Assembly: GCF_000701905.1 (NCBI RefSeq) | Contig: NZ_JNKC01000004.1 | Location: 297,834 to 361,833 of the forward strand | From: Proteiniclasticum ruminis DSM 24773 | Lineage (GTDB): Bacteria > Bacillota > Clostridia > Clostridiales > Clostridiaceae | Length of the DNA stretch: 64,000 bases | Reading direction: 5' to 3' | In this document: in pieces, positions 33,862 through 43,560 of the stretch | Numbering within the stretch: position 1 is the first letter of the stretch | How the letters are laid out: each line of letters opens with the position of its first letter | Position numbers and translations under genes: made by a program | The notes under the pieces: model-generated | The model's input: only the letters and a program-made list of their open reading frames with translations | Databases searched by the model: none | What the model was told of the DNA's origin: nothing

Positions 33862-35199
33862 TTAATTCTGATGGACCATATCCAGTCGTGCGAACTTGGA
33901 GAATTGGCCAAGCCACGCCATTTTGACCGTTCCTACAGGGCCGTTTCTCTGCTTTGCAATAATACATTCTGCAATGTTCTTATCTTCCGTATCCTGGTTA
34001 TAGTACTCATCACGGTATAGAAACATCACAAGGTCAGCATCCTGCTCGATGGAACCGGACTCTCTAAGGTCAGAAAGCATGGGTCTATGATCCGCTCTTT
34101 GTTCTGGAGCTCTGGAAAGCTGAGAAAGAGCAATCACAGGACACTGCATTTCCTTTGCCAGCGCTTTGATGGATCGGGAAATTTCTGATACTTCCTGCTG
34201 TCTGCTTTCCCCTTTACCACTCATCAGCTGCAAGTAGTCAATGAGAATCAGATCTATGCCATGTTCCAGTTTCAGCCTTCTGCACTTAGAACGCATTTCT
34301 GTCACAGAAATACCTGCTGTATCATCAATATAGATTTTAGCCTGTGAGAGCGGTCCGGAGGCTCTTGCAATGTTCTCCCAGTCTCTGTCATCCAAATCTC
34401 CATTACGGAGCTTTGTCAGCTCCACATTAGCCTCTGAACAGAGAAACTTATACGCCAGCTGGTCCATACCCATTTCCAATGAAAAAATCGCAATGGACTT
34501 TCCTTCCCTTAAAGCGGCATGCTCCGCCAGGTTCAAGGCGAAGGTGGTCTTTCCCATGGAAGGTCTTGCAGCAATCAGCACCATGTCTCCTTTTTGGAAA
34601 CCTGATGTCATTCTGTCCAGCTCCGGAAAGGGAGTGGAAACACCAGTGGTGGTTCCTTTATTGTTGTAAACTCTCTCAATTTCCACAAATCCGCGTTCAA
34701 GTATGGTACTAATGGCTTCAAATCCACCAGAATTTCTCTTTTCTGCGATATTGAAAATCCTTTTCTCAGCTTCCTCCACCACTACATTCACTTCATCCTG
34801 TTTGGTGTAACTGTCGTCCATGATCTCTGTGGAAGCACGGATCAGTTTTCTCAGCATAGATTTATCGGACACAATATTGATATAAGACACCAGATTCAAG
34901 GTGGTGGGAACGGAAGAGGCAATCTCCGTCAGATAGGAAATACCTCCCACATACTCCAGCTTGTCTATGGATTTCAGATGATCCGCCAGGGTAACTAAAT
35001 CAATGGGCGTATCCTTGGTGAACAAATCCAAGATGGCTTGAAAAATAATCTTATGCCCGTCACGGTGGAAATCATCAGCCTGAAGCTTTTCTAAAACCGT
35101 GGCTATGGCATTTTTGTCAAGAATCATAGAGCCGATGACAGACTGTTCTGCTTCCTGGTTGTTCGGCATGATTCTCAGCGGTCTATTTTCCATACTCAT
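33862..35199 (-). CDS. dnaB: replicative DNA helicase
   Basis: 445 residues. N-terminal helical domain (RIMPNNQEAEQSVIGSMIL), then the RecA-like motor with Walker A ARPSMGKTTFALN, Walker B LILIDYLQLM, and ALSQLSRAPEQRADHRPMLSDLRESGSIEQDAD. This hexameric helicase unwinds ahead of the fork. It is the last gene of the rpsF-to-dnaB block, 7 bases after lonC. A second ATG six bases in is also possible. Confidence 0.95.
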   Translation of the reverse strand: MSMENRPLRIMPNNQEAEQSVIGSMILDKNAIATVLEKLQADDFHRDGHKIIFQAILDLFTKDTPIDLVTLADHLKSIDKLEYVGGISYLTEIASSVPTTLNLVSYINIVSDKSMLRKLIRASTEIMDDSYTKQDEVNVVVEEAEKRIFNIAEKRNSGGFEAISTILERGFVEIERVYNNKGTTTGVSTPFPELDRMTSGFQKGDMVLIAARPSMGKTTFALNLAEHAALREGKSIAIFSLEMGMDQLAYKFLCSEANVELTKLRNGDLDDRDWENIARASGPLSQAKIYIDDTAGISVTEMRSKCRRLKLEHGIDLILIDYLQLMSGKGESRQQEVSEISRSIKALAKEMQCPVIALSQLSRAPEQRADHRPMLSDLRESGSIEQDADLVMFLYRDEYYNQDTEDKNIAECIIAKQRNGPVGTVKMAWLGQFSKFARLDMVHQN

Positions 35200-35206
35200 C
35201 TTCTCC

Positions 35207-37087
35207 TTACACTAAAATTAACTTCAGAAGTTCTTCAATATCTTTTACTGGTGTGACTACGATATCTTCCATGGCGCTGGAAATATCCTGACGGTTGTCA
35301 TAAGGCACCACCACATGTTTGATTCCTTTTCTTCTTGCTCCATATACTTTCTCAAATATGCCGCCCACAGGCTTTATTTTGCCTCGGATGGATATTTCCC
35401 CAGTAACTGCCATATCTTGCCTTACAGGCTTATTCTGAAGGGCAGAAATGATACACACAGTGATGGCCGCACCGGCAGATGGACCATCAATCTTGGCTCC
35501 TCCGATGACATTGACATGAATGTCATAGTCGCTCATATCAAGCCCCGTGATTTTTCGGATAACAGAGGCTGCATTGAAGACGGAATCTTTTGCCATACTG
35601 CCTGCCGTATCATTGAATCTGACGATGCCCTTGCCTCTTTCTTTCGCTGGATAGACCATGGTTTCAATTTCTAAAGTAGAGCCTATAAATCCGGATACGG
35701 CAAGACCATAAATATGGCCTACTTCTGTTTCCTGTTCCAGATTATGCACTTCATAAGGAGTGATTCTAGATATCTGAATCACTTCTTCAATATCTTTCAC
35801 TGTGACAAGAATCCTTTTTCCATCTTCGATTCTTCCCTCATAAAGAATGGCACCATAGGCGTCTGCCAGGAGATTAATCGCCTTTCTGCCCTCGATGGTG
35901 TAGTTGGAGATCATCTCCGCAACACCCTCTTCAACATCAATCTGCAGTTTATTTGCAGCATCCTGAACAATTTTCTGGATATTCTTTGACGTCAACGGCT
36001 CAAAAAAGACTTCGGTACAGCGGGATCTGAGTGCAGGATTGATTTCCTGGGGCTCTCTGGTGGTTGCGCCAATGAGTACAAAATCCGCTGGTGCTCCATT
36101 GTCAAAGAGGTATTTGACATATTGTGGAGTCCCTTCATCATCCGGGTCATAATACGCGGAGGAGAATTCAACTCGCTTGTCTTCAAGGACTTTTAACAGC
36201 TTATTCTGAAGAATCTCATCCAGCTCACCAATTTCATCAATAAAAAGCACGCCGCCGTGGGCTTCTGTTACCAGCCCCAGCTTTGGCTCCGGTATGCCAC
36301 CTTCTGCCAGATCTCTTTTGCTTCCCTGATATATAGGGTCATGAACGGATCCTAAAAGTGGATTTGTGATTTCGCGGGGATCCCAGCGCAGTGTTGTGCC
36401 ATCCACTTCCACGAACTTCGCATCTGCCTCATAAGGTGTGAAACTGAGCTTCTTGGCCTCATTGAGGGCAATTCTGGCTGCTGTGGTCTTTCCTACCCCA
36501 GGAGGTCCATACAGGATGATATGCTGCGGATATGGAGATGAGATTTTCGAAAGAAGAGACTTAATGGCTCTCTCCTGTCCTACGATCTCCTCAAATGATT
36601 CTGGTCTTAAAAGGGATTGAAGATTTTTTGCCAGATGCTTCTCATCAAGAGCCACCAGATCCTCATACTTCTTTGTGGTCTTGGCATTCTCTGGACCTTT
36701 TTTCTTTCGAAGCACATGGAGTCTCATTTCATCAATGTATTTATCCTGTTTGTCCATGAGCTCTTTTTCTACTTCTTCTTCCACTTTTCTCTGAATGTAA
36801 TTTCTTGCAATGATTTCAGATATCCATTTATTGGTGTCATCCACCATGTCTGTCAGGTTGTTCTCATCAGGCATCACAAGCTTGGACATACCGTCGGATG
36901 CAATCATATTGACCGCATAGGCCTTTTGAAGGGTATCTCCTTCCATGTGCTTCTTCAGTCTGAATTTATTGATTCTAGTTTTAATGGCTCCCTTATCGAG
37001 AACATTCTCCAGTATATCCAGCTGAACATTGATTTCTGCTTGAATATCGCTGTCCTCGTAAAAAGATCTATTGATTGATTTACTCAA
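35207..37087 (-). CDS. lonC: clostridial Lon-family ATP-dependent protease (LonC type)
   Basis: 626 residues starting at a TTG at 37087 with AAAGGAG seven bases upstream. A coiled N-terminal region (about 1-150), an AAA+ module (GPPGVGKTTAA Walker A, VLFIDEIGELDE Walker B), then a Lon serine-lysine protease domain with the catalytic serine in DGPSAGAAI and lysine in GKIKPVGGIFEKV. It matches the Lon subfamily found in endospore-forming Clostridia, between rplI and dnaB as here. It degrades selected cytoplasmic proteins. Confidence 0.88.
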   Translation of the reverse strand: MSKSINRSFYEDSDIQAEINVQLDILENVLDKGAIKTRINKFRLKKHMEGDTLQKAYAVNMIASDGMSKLVMPDENNLTDMVDDTNKWISEIIARNYIQRKVEEEVEKELMDKQDKYIDEMRLHVLRKKKGPENAKTTKKYEDLVALDEKHLAKNLQSLLRPESFEEIVGQERAIKSLLSKISSPYPQHIILYGPPGVGKTTAARIALNEAKKLSFTPYEADAKFVEVDGTTLRWDPREITNPLLGSVHDPIYQGSKRDLAEGGIPEPKLGLVTEAHGGVLFIDEIGELDEILQNKLLKVLEDKRVEFSSAYYDPDDEGTPQYVKYLFDNGAPADFVLIGATTREPQEINPALRSRCTEVFFEPLTSKNIQKIVQDAANKLQIDVEEGVAEMISNYTIEGRKAINLLADAYGAILYEGRIEDGKRILVTVKDIEEVIQISRITPYEVHNLEQETEVGHIYGLAVSGFIGSTLEIETMVYPAKERGKGIVRFNDTAGSMAKDSVFNAASVIRKITGLDMSDYDIHVNVIGGAKIDGPSAGAAITVCIISALQNKPVRQDMAVTGEISIRGKIKPVGGIFEKVYGARRKGIKHVVVPYDNRQDISSAMEDIVVTPVKDIEELLKLILV

Positions 37088-37099
37088 ATTTTTGCTCCT

Positions 37100-37543
37100 T
37101 TAGCCTTCTTGCACAGTAACCTTCAGCTTCGTACTGATCTCAGGATAGATTTTCACTTCCACGTCGTAGCTTCCTACGAGCTTGATGGTGCCCACCAGTA
37201 CTTTTTTCTTGTCAAAATCAGTATTGAAGGTTTTATTGATCAGTTCGGCAACATCCTTATTTGTAATTGCACCAAAAAGTCTGCCGTTTTCTCCGACTTT
37301 GGTCTTGATGATGAGGTCTTTATTTCTGAGAAGATCTGCAAGCTTTTGTGCTGCTTCTGTTTCTTCCAGCTTGATTCTCCGCTCATTTTCTTTCTTCAGA
37401 TTGACGATATGAAGATTTTCTTGAGTCGCTTCCTGAGCAAGCTTTCTTGGGAACAGGTAGTTTCTTGCATATCCATCGGATGCCTCAAGAACATCGCCCT
37501 TTTTTCCCATGTTTTTAACATCTTTCAACAGTATAATTTTCAT
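37100..37543 (-). CDS. rplI: ribosomal protein bL9
   Basis: 147 residues. The N-terminal RNA-binding domain ([20 protein letters not shown] and [14 protein letters not shown]) is joined by a long helix to the C-terminal domain ([14 protein letters not shown]). It binds 23S rRNA near the L1 stalk. Its ATG overlaps the gdpP stop by four bases. Confidence 0.97.
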   Translation of the reverse strand: MKIILLKDVKNMGKKGDVLEASDGYARNYLFPRKLAQEATQENLHIVNLKKENERRIKLEETEAAQKLADLLRNKDLIIKTKVGENGRLFGAITNKDVAELINKTFNTDFDKKKVLVGTIKLVGSYDVEVKIYPEISTKLKVTVQEG

Positions 37544-39507
37544 ATGTTACTCTCCTCTTTTCTATGTTTTGTGATGGCCTCCATGAGCATCTCAAATGCC
37601 TCTTCCAATGTGCTGTCCTTGATTTTGGCTCCCGCCATGGTCATATGACCACCTCCACCAAGTTCTTCAAGGATCAGCTGGACATTCAGCTCTTTGAGAG
37701 ACCTTCCATTGATTATTATATCATTATCCTGACGAGTTAAAACAAATGCTGCATGAATGTCCTTAAAATTAGCCAGTTCATCTGCTGCCTGTGCTGAAAG
37801 CACAGGATCCTCAGAGTCGTCCACGGTGGCTATGGCCATCTTGTCAATAATCACCGCATTCCTGATAATCTCTGCTCTTTTATTATAGCTTTCAAGATCC
37901 TGGGCAAACATCTCACGCACCTCTTGTGTTCTGGCTCCTTGTCTTTTCAGGAAGGATGCTGCTTCAAATGTCCGCACACCTGTCTTGAAATTAAAGCTCT
38001 TGGTATCCACGCGAATGCCCGCAAATAAAGCTTCCGCTTCCAGCACTGACATTTCCGGTTTATCGAAGATATATTGGATGAGCTCTGTCACAAGTTCTGA
38101 AGTAGAAGACGCATAGGTCTCAATAAATGACAGAACTGCCCCAGTAATCTGGTCCGGTGTTCGCCTATGATGGTCAATGATGACCACTTTATCAAACATA
38201 CTGATAATATCATTGGAGAGTACATGATTTCTCGCATGAACATCCACGATGATCAGCGTATCCTCTCTCTTCACCTTAGCTTTTGCTCTTTCCAGAGAAA
38301 TGATATCTTCTTTATACTCACTGAGTTCAATGAATTTGTCATAAATCGGACGGATATTGAGATAAGGTTCTTCATTGATGATGACAGCTTTTTTCCCTAG
38401 TCCTCGGGCAATGACTTTAATCCCCACTGCAGAACCGAAACAGTCCATATCTGGGTTTCTATGTCCCATGATGTACACCCGATGGCTGTCCTTTATTATT
38501 TCCTCCAGAGCATGGGCCACCACTCTCGATCTGACTCTGGACTTTTTCTCGATTTCCTTGGAGGATCCCCCGTAGAACGACAGATTGGTTGGGGTCTTAA
38601 TGACCACCTGATCTCCACCTCTACCAAGGGCAAGTTCTTTCGCCGCTTTGGAAAGACTCTGATTTTCTTCCGGATTTCTGCCACCTTTTCCAATGCCTAT
38701 GCTTAGGGTAGGTTCAATGGAGTTTCCCTGATGAATGCTCTTGATATGATCCAGCACCGGGAATTTCTTTCGGATCTGTTCATGAATGTAATACTCTGGC
38801 ACTACCATCATAAATTTATTGCTTTCATATTTCCGAACCATGGCTTTCAGCTCATGGCCATAGGAGTATATATAATTCTCAATTTCTGCCAGAAGAAAAG
38901 GCTTCTTTTCCGAGTCCACGCTATTTAAGAGATCGCTGTAATTATCCACTTCAATAGACAATACAGATGTGATTTTCGCTTCTGCCTCTTTCACCATGGA
39001 AATATCATGGAACACCACAATTCTTAGGTTCTCTTCAAATTCACTCTCCTGATGTTTTACAGGAATCACAAGCACCTGATAATCTTTCTCATGGACTTTG
39101 ATTTCCAGCTCATTGCTTTCTGAAACGCCTAATATTGCGCTTTTATAGTCAGGAGTGATCTCTTCGAGACGAAAATTATGGTGTTTTTCTTTAAAAAGCT
39201 CCAGTGTCTCTTTGTTATACCAGATGATTTCCCCACTCTCCCTGACGAGCACTATGGGAATGCTGCTCTTTTCCAGAGCCGCTGTTACGGTATTGGACAT
39301 TTTCGTAAGAATATTTACGACAAATCTCTCCCACCGCTTTTTCTTATAAGTGTATAAGCTGTTAAAATAAAAGAGAGCGATGGCAAATGCAAGAAGCAAT
39401 CCCGTGGCAAAGAGCCACTGTCCTGCAAAATACAGAAGAACAATGGAAAGGATAATCAGCAGGTTGTAGATATAGTCACTTTTTCGATACTCGTAGTATT
39501 TTTTCAT
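37540..39507 (-). CDS. gdpP: cyclic-di-AMP phosphodiesterase GdpP
   Basis: 655 residues. Two membrane segments (residues 11-50), a PAS domain (about 80-150), a degenerate GGDEF domain (about 175-300), then the DHH/DHHA1 domain with [29 protein letters not shown], and [11 protein letters not shown]. It hydrolyses c-di-AMP to pApA at the membrane, controlling osmotic and wall homeostasis. GGAG precedes the ATG. Located in the conserved DUF2232-gdpP-rplI order. Confidence 0.94.
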   Translation of the reverse strand: MKKYYEYRKSDYIYNLLIILSIVLLYFAGQWLFATGLLLAFAIALFYFNSLYTYKKKRWERFVVNILTKMSNTVTAALEKSSIPIVLVRESGEIIWYNKETLELFKEKHHNFRLEEITPDYKSAILGVSESNELEIKVHEKDYQVLVIPVKHQESEFEENLRIVVFHDISMVKEAEAKITSVLSIEVDNYSDLLNSVDSEKKPFLLAEIENYIYSYGHELKAMVRKYESNKFMMVVPEYYIHEQIRKKFPVLDHIKSIHQGNSIEPTLSIGIGKGGRNPEENQSLSKAAKELALGRGGDQVVIKTPTNLSFYGGSSKEIEKKSRVRSRVVAHALEEIIKDSHRVYIMGHRNPDMDCFGSAVGIKVIARGLGKKAVIINEEPYLNIRPIYDKFIELSEYKEDIISLERAKAKVKREDTLIIVDVHARNHVLSNDIISMFDKVVIIDHHRRTPDQITGAVLSFIETYASSTSELVTELIQYIFDKPEMSVLEAEALFAGIRVDTKSFNFKTGVRTFEAASFLKRQGARTQEVREMFAQDLESYNKRAEIIRNAVIIDKMAIATVDDSEDPVLSAQAADELANFKDIHAAFVLTRQDNDIIINGRSLKELNVQLILEELGGGGHMTMAGAKIKDSTLEEAFEMLMEAITKHRKEESNI

Positions 39508-39533
39508 ACGATCTCCTTGTTCATCCTTTAAGG

Positions 39534-40532
39534 TTACTGCTGCTGCCTGCTTTTCAGTAATGAGTACAGACCATGGTCCGTCAGTTTTCTAAAATCGAAG
39601 GCACTGTCGATGATGCCTGCAATGGCTATGATACTCACAAGACTTGACCCGAAAATAAAGAATAGAATGACGATTCTAAAGACTGTGGGATACTTTAACT
39701 TTACTTCCATCAGATAACTAAGTAAAGACATCCCTCCTATAATTCCTGTGATACTGAATATATTGTTGCCCAAGGACATCAGGGCTTCGCCGTAGTCAAA
39801 TCCTGTATAAACCAGTAAGATACCTATCATGGATAAAAATAGACTGCCCATGATCAGATACATATTGGATTTGATCTCACTGAGCCTTGGCAGTGGTGTC
39901 ACATAAATTCCCAGTCTTTTGAAGACCACTTGAGAAACTTTGTAAACAAAGGCTGCAGAAATCATAGCGTACATAAGAAGCACGCTGGGTAGAAGCATTA
40001 TAAGGCCTTTTACGGTAAGATTGTTGAAAAAGATCAGTGCTGCATTATCCTCCACATTCCCACCCAGGCTCTCCACCTGTTCCAGTATAGAGGGTAAGGC
40101 ATTTTTGATATCCATCACAAAAACTTCAATATATTCCATCAGAGTATAATCTGTAAGGAATCTGATTTCTATGAGGAACATTGCTGTGATTCCGACTGCA
40201 ATGGCGAGAGCTAGAACCACAAAATTAGCCAATGGTCCTTTTTTCTTCGAAATCATATATACCAGACCGAGGCCCATGCTGTAGTTCAGGATGGTCATAG
40301 TGATTCCATAAATCGGATCCATAAGGATGGTCACCAGTATCATTGTGGCCACAAAGGATAAGATGGTATTATTTCTTCCACCCCTATGGTAGATCAACGC
40401 AACGATGATCGGCGCAATCACCAATGAAATTGTATTGAAAAACGGCAAAGTCCCCAGCAGCGAGAACACGGTGAGAAGCGCTACCAGCATAGACGTTGTA
40501 ACGAGTTTATTTGTTTTCATCATTGTATTCAT
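39534..40532 (-). CDS. yybS: DUF2232 family membrane protein (YybS-like)
   Basis: 332 residues from the ATG at 40532, six bases after GGAG; the ATG at 40544 has no site. About eight membrane segments. YybS-like DUF2232 proteins are conserved next to gdpP; function unknown. MLVALLTVFSLLGTLPFF at the N-terminus is characteristic. Confidence 0.82.
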   Translation of the reverse strand: MNTMMKTNKLVTTSMLVALLTVFSLLGTLPFFNTISLVIAPIIVALIYHRGGRNNTILSFVATMILVTILMDPIYGITMTILNYSMGLGLVYMISKKKGPLANFVVLALAIAVGITAMFLIEIRFLTDYTLMEYIEVFVMDIKNALPSILEQVESLGGNVEDNAALIFFNNLTVKGLIMLLPSVLLMYAMISAAFVYKVSQVVFKRLGIYVTPLPRLSEIKSNMYLIMGSLFLSMIGILLVYTGFDYGEALMSLGNNIFSITGIIGGMSLLSYLMEVKLKYPTVFRIVILFFIFGSSLVSIIAIAGIIDSAFDFRKLTDHGLYSLLKSRQQQ

Positions 40533-40645
40533 ATTTAGCTCCATTTTACTTTATTATCTTGAATTTTAGCATATATGCCCAGAAGAATGAATGTGCTTTT
40601 CACTTAATATTCATTGTTCTACGCACATACCGATACTTGGATAGC

Positions 40646-40677
40646 AAAAAACCGTGACCCAAGGGATCACGGTTTTA
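40646..40677 (-). terminator. terminator after rpsR
   Basis: A 10-bp perfect stem (AAAACCGTGA / TCACGGTTTT) with a T run on the minus strand. It separates rpsF-ssb-rpsR from the yybS-gdpP-rplI block. Confidence 0.88.
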
Positions 40678-40681
40678 TCAA

Positions 40682-40945
40682 TTAATCTTGTGTGAATGGA
40701 AGTAATGCGATATTTCTGGATCTCTTGATTGCATCGGTCAATGTTCTCTGATGCTTAGCACATGTTCCGGAAATTCTTCTTGGAAGAATCTTTCCTCTTT
40801 CAGTAATGTACTTTCTAAGCTTGGAAACATCTTTATAATCTATATGATCAACCTTATCAACACAGAAAGAACAAACTTTTCTCTTCGCTCTTCTTCCTCT
40901 AGGGTTATTTCTCTTGAAATCCCTGGATGAGTTTTCTCTGCTCAT
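40682..40945 (-). CDS. rpsR: ribosomal protein bS18
   Basis: 87 residues. The bS18 core ([48 protein letters not shown]) is intact. Cysteines in KVCSFC and GTCAKHQ mark the cysteine-containing (zinc-type) form. It pairs with bS6 on the 30S platform. AAGGAGG lies seven bases before the ATG. Confidence 0.97.
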   Translation of the reverse strand: MSRENSSRDFKRNNPRGRRAKRKVCSFCVDKVDHIDYKDVSKLRKYITERGKILPRRISGTCAKHQRTLTDAIKRSRNIALLPFTQD

Positions 40946-40968
40946 TTTTTTTCCTCCTTACCTATCGT

Positions 40969-41391
40969 TTAGAATGGAATATCTCCATCATCTATGGGGG
41001 TCATATCCTCATAGGATGATCCATACTCCTGGCTTGAGTTGTCTGAGTATCCACCTTCTCCGGATTGGTTCTTATTGCCCCACTCCAGGAATTTGATCTC
41101 CTCAGCAACTACCTCAGTGACATATCTTCTTCCGCCATCTTTAGCCTCATAAGATCTGGTCTGAATTCTTCCGGAAACACCCATAAGTTTTCCTTTGCCC
41201 ATGTACTGAGCAGTGGATTCAGCAGACTTTCCCCAGATTACTACTGGAATAAAATCAGCTTCCCTTTGGTTGTCCTTGGAAAAACGTCTGTCAACAGCTA
41301 ATGTGATCGTAGTAACCGCAGTTCCGGATCCTGGCGTGTACTTTAGCTCGGGATCTTTTGTTAGTCTACCAATTAAAACCACTTTATTCAT
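40969..41391 (-). CDS. ssb: single-stranded DNA-binding protein
   Basis: 140 residues. OB-fold ([23 protein letters not shown]), a glycine- and serine-rich linker, and the acidic tip [11 protein letters not shown] used to recruit replication and repair partners. Lies between rpsF and rpsR, the usual Firmicutes arrangement. Confidence 0.97.
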   Translation of the reverse strand: MNKVVLIGRLTKDPELKYTPGSGTAVTTITLAVDRRFSKDNQREADFIPVVIWGKSAESTAQYMGKGKLMGVSGRIQTRSYEAKDGGRRYVTEVVAEEIKFLEWGNKNQSGEGGYSDNSSQEYGSSYEDMTPIDDGDIPF

Positions 41392-41404
41392 TGCTGCACC
41401 ATCC

Positions 41405-41692
41405 TTACTTGTCTAATTTAACAATAATATGTCTCAGTATGCCATCAGTAATTCTGAATATTCTGTCTAACTCTTTAGGTAATTCAGCTTCTGCCTGGAA
41501 ATTCACCAGAACATAAACACCTTCGTTAACTTTGTCTATTTCGTAAGCAAGTCTTCTCTTACCCCATAGATCAACGTTATCAATGATACCACCTTCTGTT
41601 TCAATTACACCCTTAAACTTCTCAACAGCAGCAGTTACTGCCTCCTCGTCAAATGATGGATGTAGTATGAAAATAGTTTCATAGTTTCTCAT
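41405..41692 (-). CDS. rpsF: ribosomal protein bS6
   Basis: 95 residues from the second of two adjacent ATGs (41692), which is best spaced from AGGAGG; the first at 41695 adds one methionine. [19 protein letters not shown] and [20 protein letters not shown] are typical. First gene of rpsF-ssb-rpsR. Confidence 0.97.
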   Translation of the reverse strand: MRNYETIFILHPSFDEEAVTAAVEKFKGVIETEGGIIDNVDLWGKRRLAYEIDKVNEGVYVLVNFQAEAELPKELDRIFRITDGILRHIIVKLDK

Positions 41693-41703
41693 CATGTCAC
41701 CTC

Positions 41704-41742
41704 CTCCCCCCGGACTAAGGCCACGATTTTCGCGGCGGGGAT
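41704..41742 (-). promoter_or_regulatory. rpsF leader: candidate S6:S18 autoregulatory leader of rpsF
   Basis: On the minus strand the leader folds as an outer C/G-rich stem (ATCCCC / GGGGGGA) and an inner helix (GCCGCG-AAAAT-CGTGGC), with an unpaired stretch ending in CCG. This resembles the hairpin with a bulged CCG that the bS6:bS18 dimer binds to repress rpsF-ssb-rpsR. It abuts the ribosome binding site. Confidence 0.5.
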
Positions 41743-41785
41743 TACATCATTAAATTTTAGCACTTATGACGTTATTATGCAAATA

Positions 41786-41974
41786 TTATTTTTCGGTAAT
41801 CACTTTTTTTGCATCTTTTTCAAATTTATTTCGTGGAAGCATGACAATTCTGTCGCATCCTTTGCATTTGATTTTGATGTCAGCACCTAAGCGGGTCACT
41901 TCCCATAAGTAGCTGCCACATGGATGCTGCTTTTTCATCTGAACAATGGTCCCAAGCTCATATTCTTTAATCAA
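41786..41974 (-). CDS. DUF951 family protein
   Basis: 62 residues starting at a TTG (41974) with AAGGAG four bases upstream. The family block VQMKKQHPCGSYLWEVTRLGADIKIKCKGCDRIVMLPR is clear, with a likely metal-binding CxxC and lone cysteine. DUF951 proteins sit near ribosomal or replication genes in Firmicutes; function unknown. It starts one base after the DUF3343 stop. Confidence 0.85.
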   Translation of the reverse strand: MIKEYELGTIVQMKKQHPCGSYLWEVTRLGADIKIKCKGCDRIVMLPRNKFEKDAKKVITEK

Positions 41975-41975
41975 C

Positions 41976-42227
41976 TTACTCCTTCTCCTTAATCTTCATG
42001 ATGCTGATTTTTGAGAGTTTATAGAGCGCTTTATACATCAGACCCTCTTCAAGGCGCGCTTCCACATTTGGAAGCTCCTGTTCTGTAAACCGCATGCTGA
42101 TTCCGCAGCTTCCGATGATCTGTGGCGGGGGGGGATATACTGTATGAGGAATCTCATGTTTCTTGAGATCTTCTTCTCCCACTAACGCATCTGTTGTATT
42201 TTTAAAAACCAATAAGTAAAAATCCAT
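41976..42227 (-). CDS. DUF3343 family protein
   Basis: 83 residues from the ATG at 42227 (GGAGG six bases upstream). MDFYLLVFKNTTDALVGEEDL and PPPPQIIGSCGISMRF place it in DUF3343, small proteins with one conserved cysteine proposed to carry sulfur or selenium. It is divergent from a cysteine-desulfurase-like gene, which fits such a role. Co-transcribed with DUF951. Confidence 0.83.
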   Translation of the reverse strand: MDFYLLVFKNTTDALVGEEDLKKHEIPHTVYPPPPQIIGSCGISMRFTEQELPNVEARLEEGLMYKALYKLSKISIMKIKEKE

Positions 42228-42399
42228 GAAAATCCTCCAGTACACACTTTCTTTTAGATTATTATACACGAATCTCTTATTTTTACCTCATTTCATCAAT
42301 ACATATTTATCTGAATTTGATGTAAATTTTTCTCTTTTTCATACCAATTATTCGTTAATGTTCTATAATTATTGATAAGAAGAATTGGGAGATAAGAAT

Positions 42400-43560
42400 A
42401 TGATTTATTTAGATAATGCATCCACGTCTTTCCTTAAGCCTCAAGGGGTTTATGAAGCAGTTGATAGAACGCTCCGCGGTGGAGCGGGAAATCCTGGAAG
42501 AGGAGCCAATCGGGTTTCCATGGAAGCCGCCAAAATAATATACTCTACTCGGAAATCACTGGCTGATTTATTTGGTGTAAACCAGCCTGAACATGTGATC
42601 CTGAAATCCTCTGTGACTGAATCTATAAACACAGTACTCCTCAGTCTGCTGAAACCAGGGGATCATGTGATTTCTTCGGTGATGGAGCACAACTCTGTTC
42701 TAAGACCTCTAGAGAAGCTTCGATTAGATGGAGTGATCACTTATGACCTTCTTCCATGCAGTCACGATGGCTCTATCGATATAAGCAGAATCAGAGATTT
42801 AGAAAAGGAGAATACCAAAGCCGTTATTCTGTCTCATGCATCCAACCTTACAGGCACTATACAGCCTATTGGAGAAGTCCGTTCCAAGCTGAGGAACAAA
42901 GGTATTTTTATCATCCTTGACGCTGCGCAGTCAGCTGGGTATATACCCGTCAGGCTATATGAGATGGATGTTGACGTCATTGCCTTCACTGGACATAAAG
43001 GTCTTCTTGGGCCTCAGGGAACCGGTGGCTTTGTGCTAAACGATCGGATTAATGAGGTGTTAAATCCAATTTTCACAGGGGGTACTGGGTCCGACTCTCT
43101 TAGCTTAGTACAGCCTCTGTATCTTCCTGATAAGTTTGAAGCAGGTACTCACAATTTGCCAGGAATCGCAGGGTTAGGAGCAGGTGTCCGTTTTATCCTG
43201 GAAAGACAACCTGATATGATATCAAAATATATTATAAACATATCAGAATTACTACTGTCAGCACTATCTGACATGACATCAATTCATCTGATTGGTTTAC
43301 CTGGTACACAGAACAGATTACCTAATTTTTGTCTTTCGTTTGATTATTACACTCCCTCTGAAGCAGGTTTTGTTTTGGAAAACCAATTTAGCGTTATTAC
43401 AAGAACAGGTTACCACTGCGCACCATTAGCTCATAAAGCATTGGGAACAGAGAAAACAGGCGCTCTTCGAATCAGTTTTGGTCATTTCACTACAATGGAT
43501 GAAGTAGAGGAGCTTATTGTGGCACTGAAATATTTAGATGAGGTGAAAAATGGAGACTAA
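42400..43560 (+). CDS. cysteine-desulfurase-like class V aminotransferase
   Basis: 386 residues from the ATG at 42400; a TTG at 42385 overlaps the GGGAG site. IYLDNASTSFLKP opens the fold; the PLP lysine is in FTGHKGLLGPQGTGG and the catalytic cysteine in TRTGYHCAPLAH. It would release sulfur or selenium from (seleno)cysteine as a persulfide. The divergent DUF3343 gene may encode an acceptor. The end overlaps the YtvI-like gene by 11 bases. Confidence 0.85.
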   Translation: MIYLDNASTSFLKPQGVYEAVDRTLRGGAGNPGRGANRVSMEAAKIIYSTRKSLADLFGVNQPEHVILKSSVTESINTVLLSLLKPGDHVISSVMEHNSVLRPLEKLRLDGVITYDLLPCSHDGSIDISRIRDLEKENTKAVILSHASNLTGTIQPIGEVRSKLRNKGIFIILDAAQSAGYIPVRLYEMDVDVIAFTGHKGLLGPQGTGGFVLNDRINEVLNPIFTGGTGSDSLSLVQPLYLPDKFEAGTHNLPGIAGLGAGVRFILERQPDMISKYIINISELLLSALSDMTSIHLIGLPGTQNRLPNFCLSFDYYTPSEAGFVLENQFSVITRTGYHCAPLAHKALGTEKTGALRISFGHFTTMDEVEELIVALKYLDEVKNGD

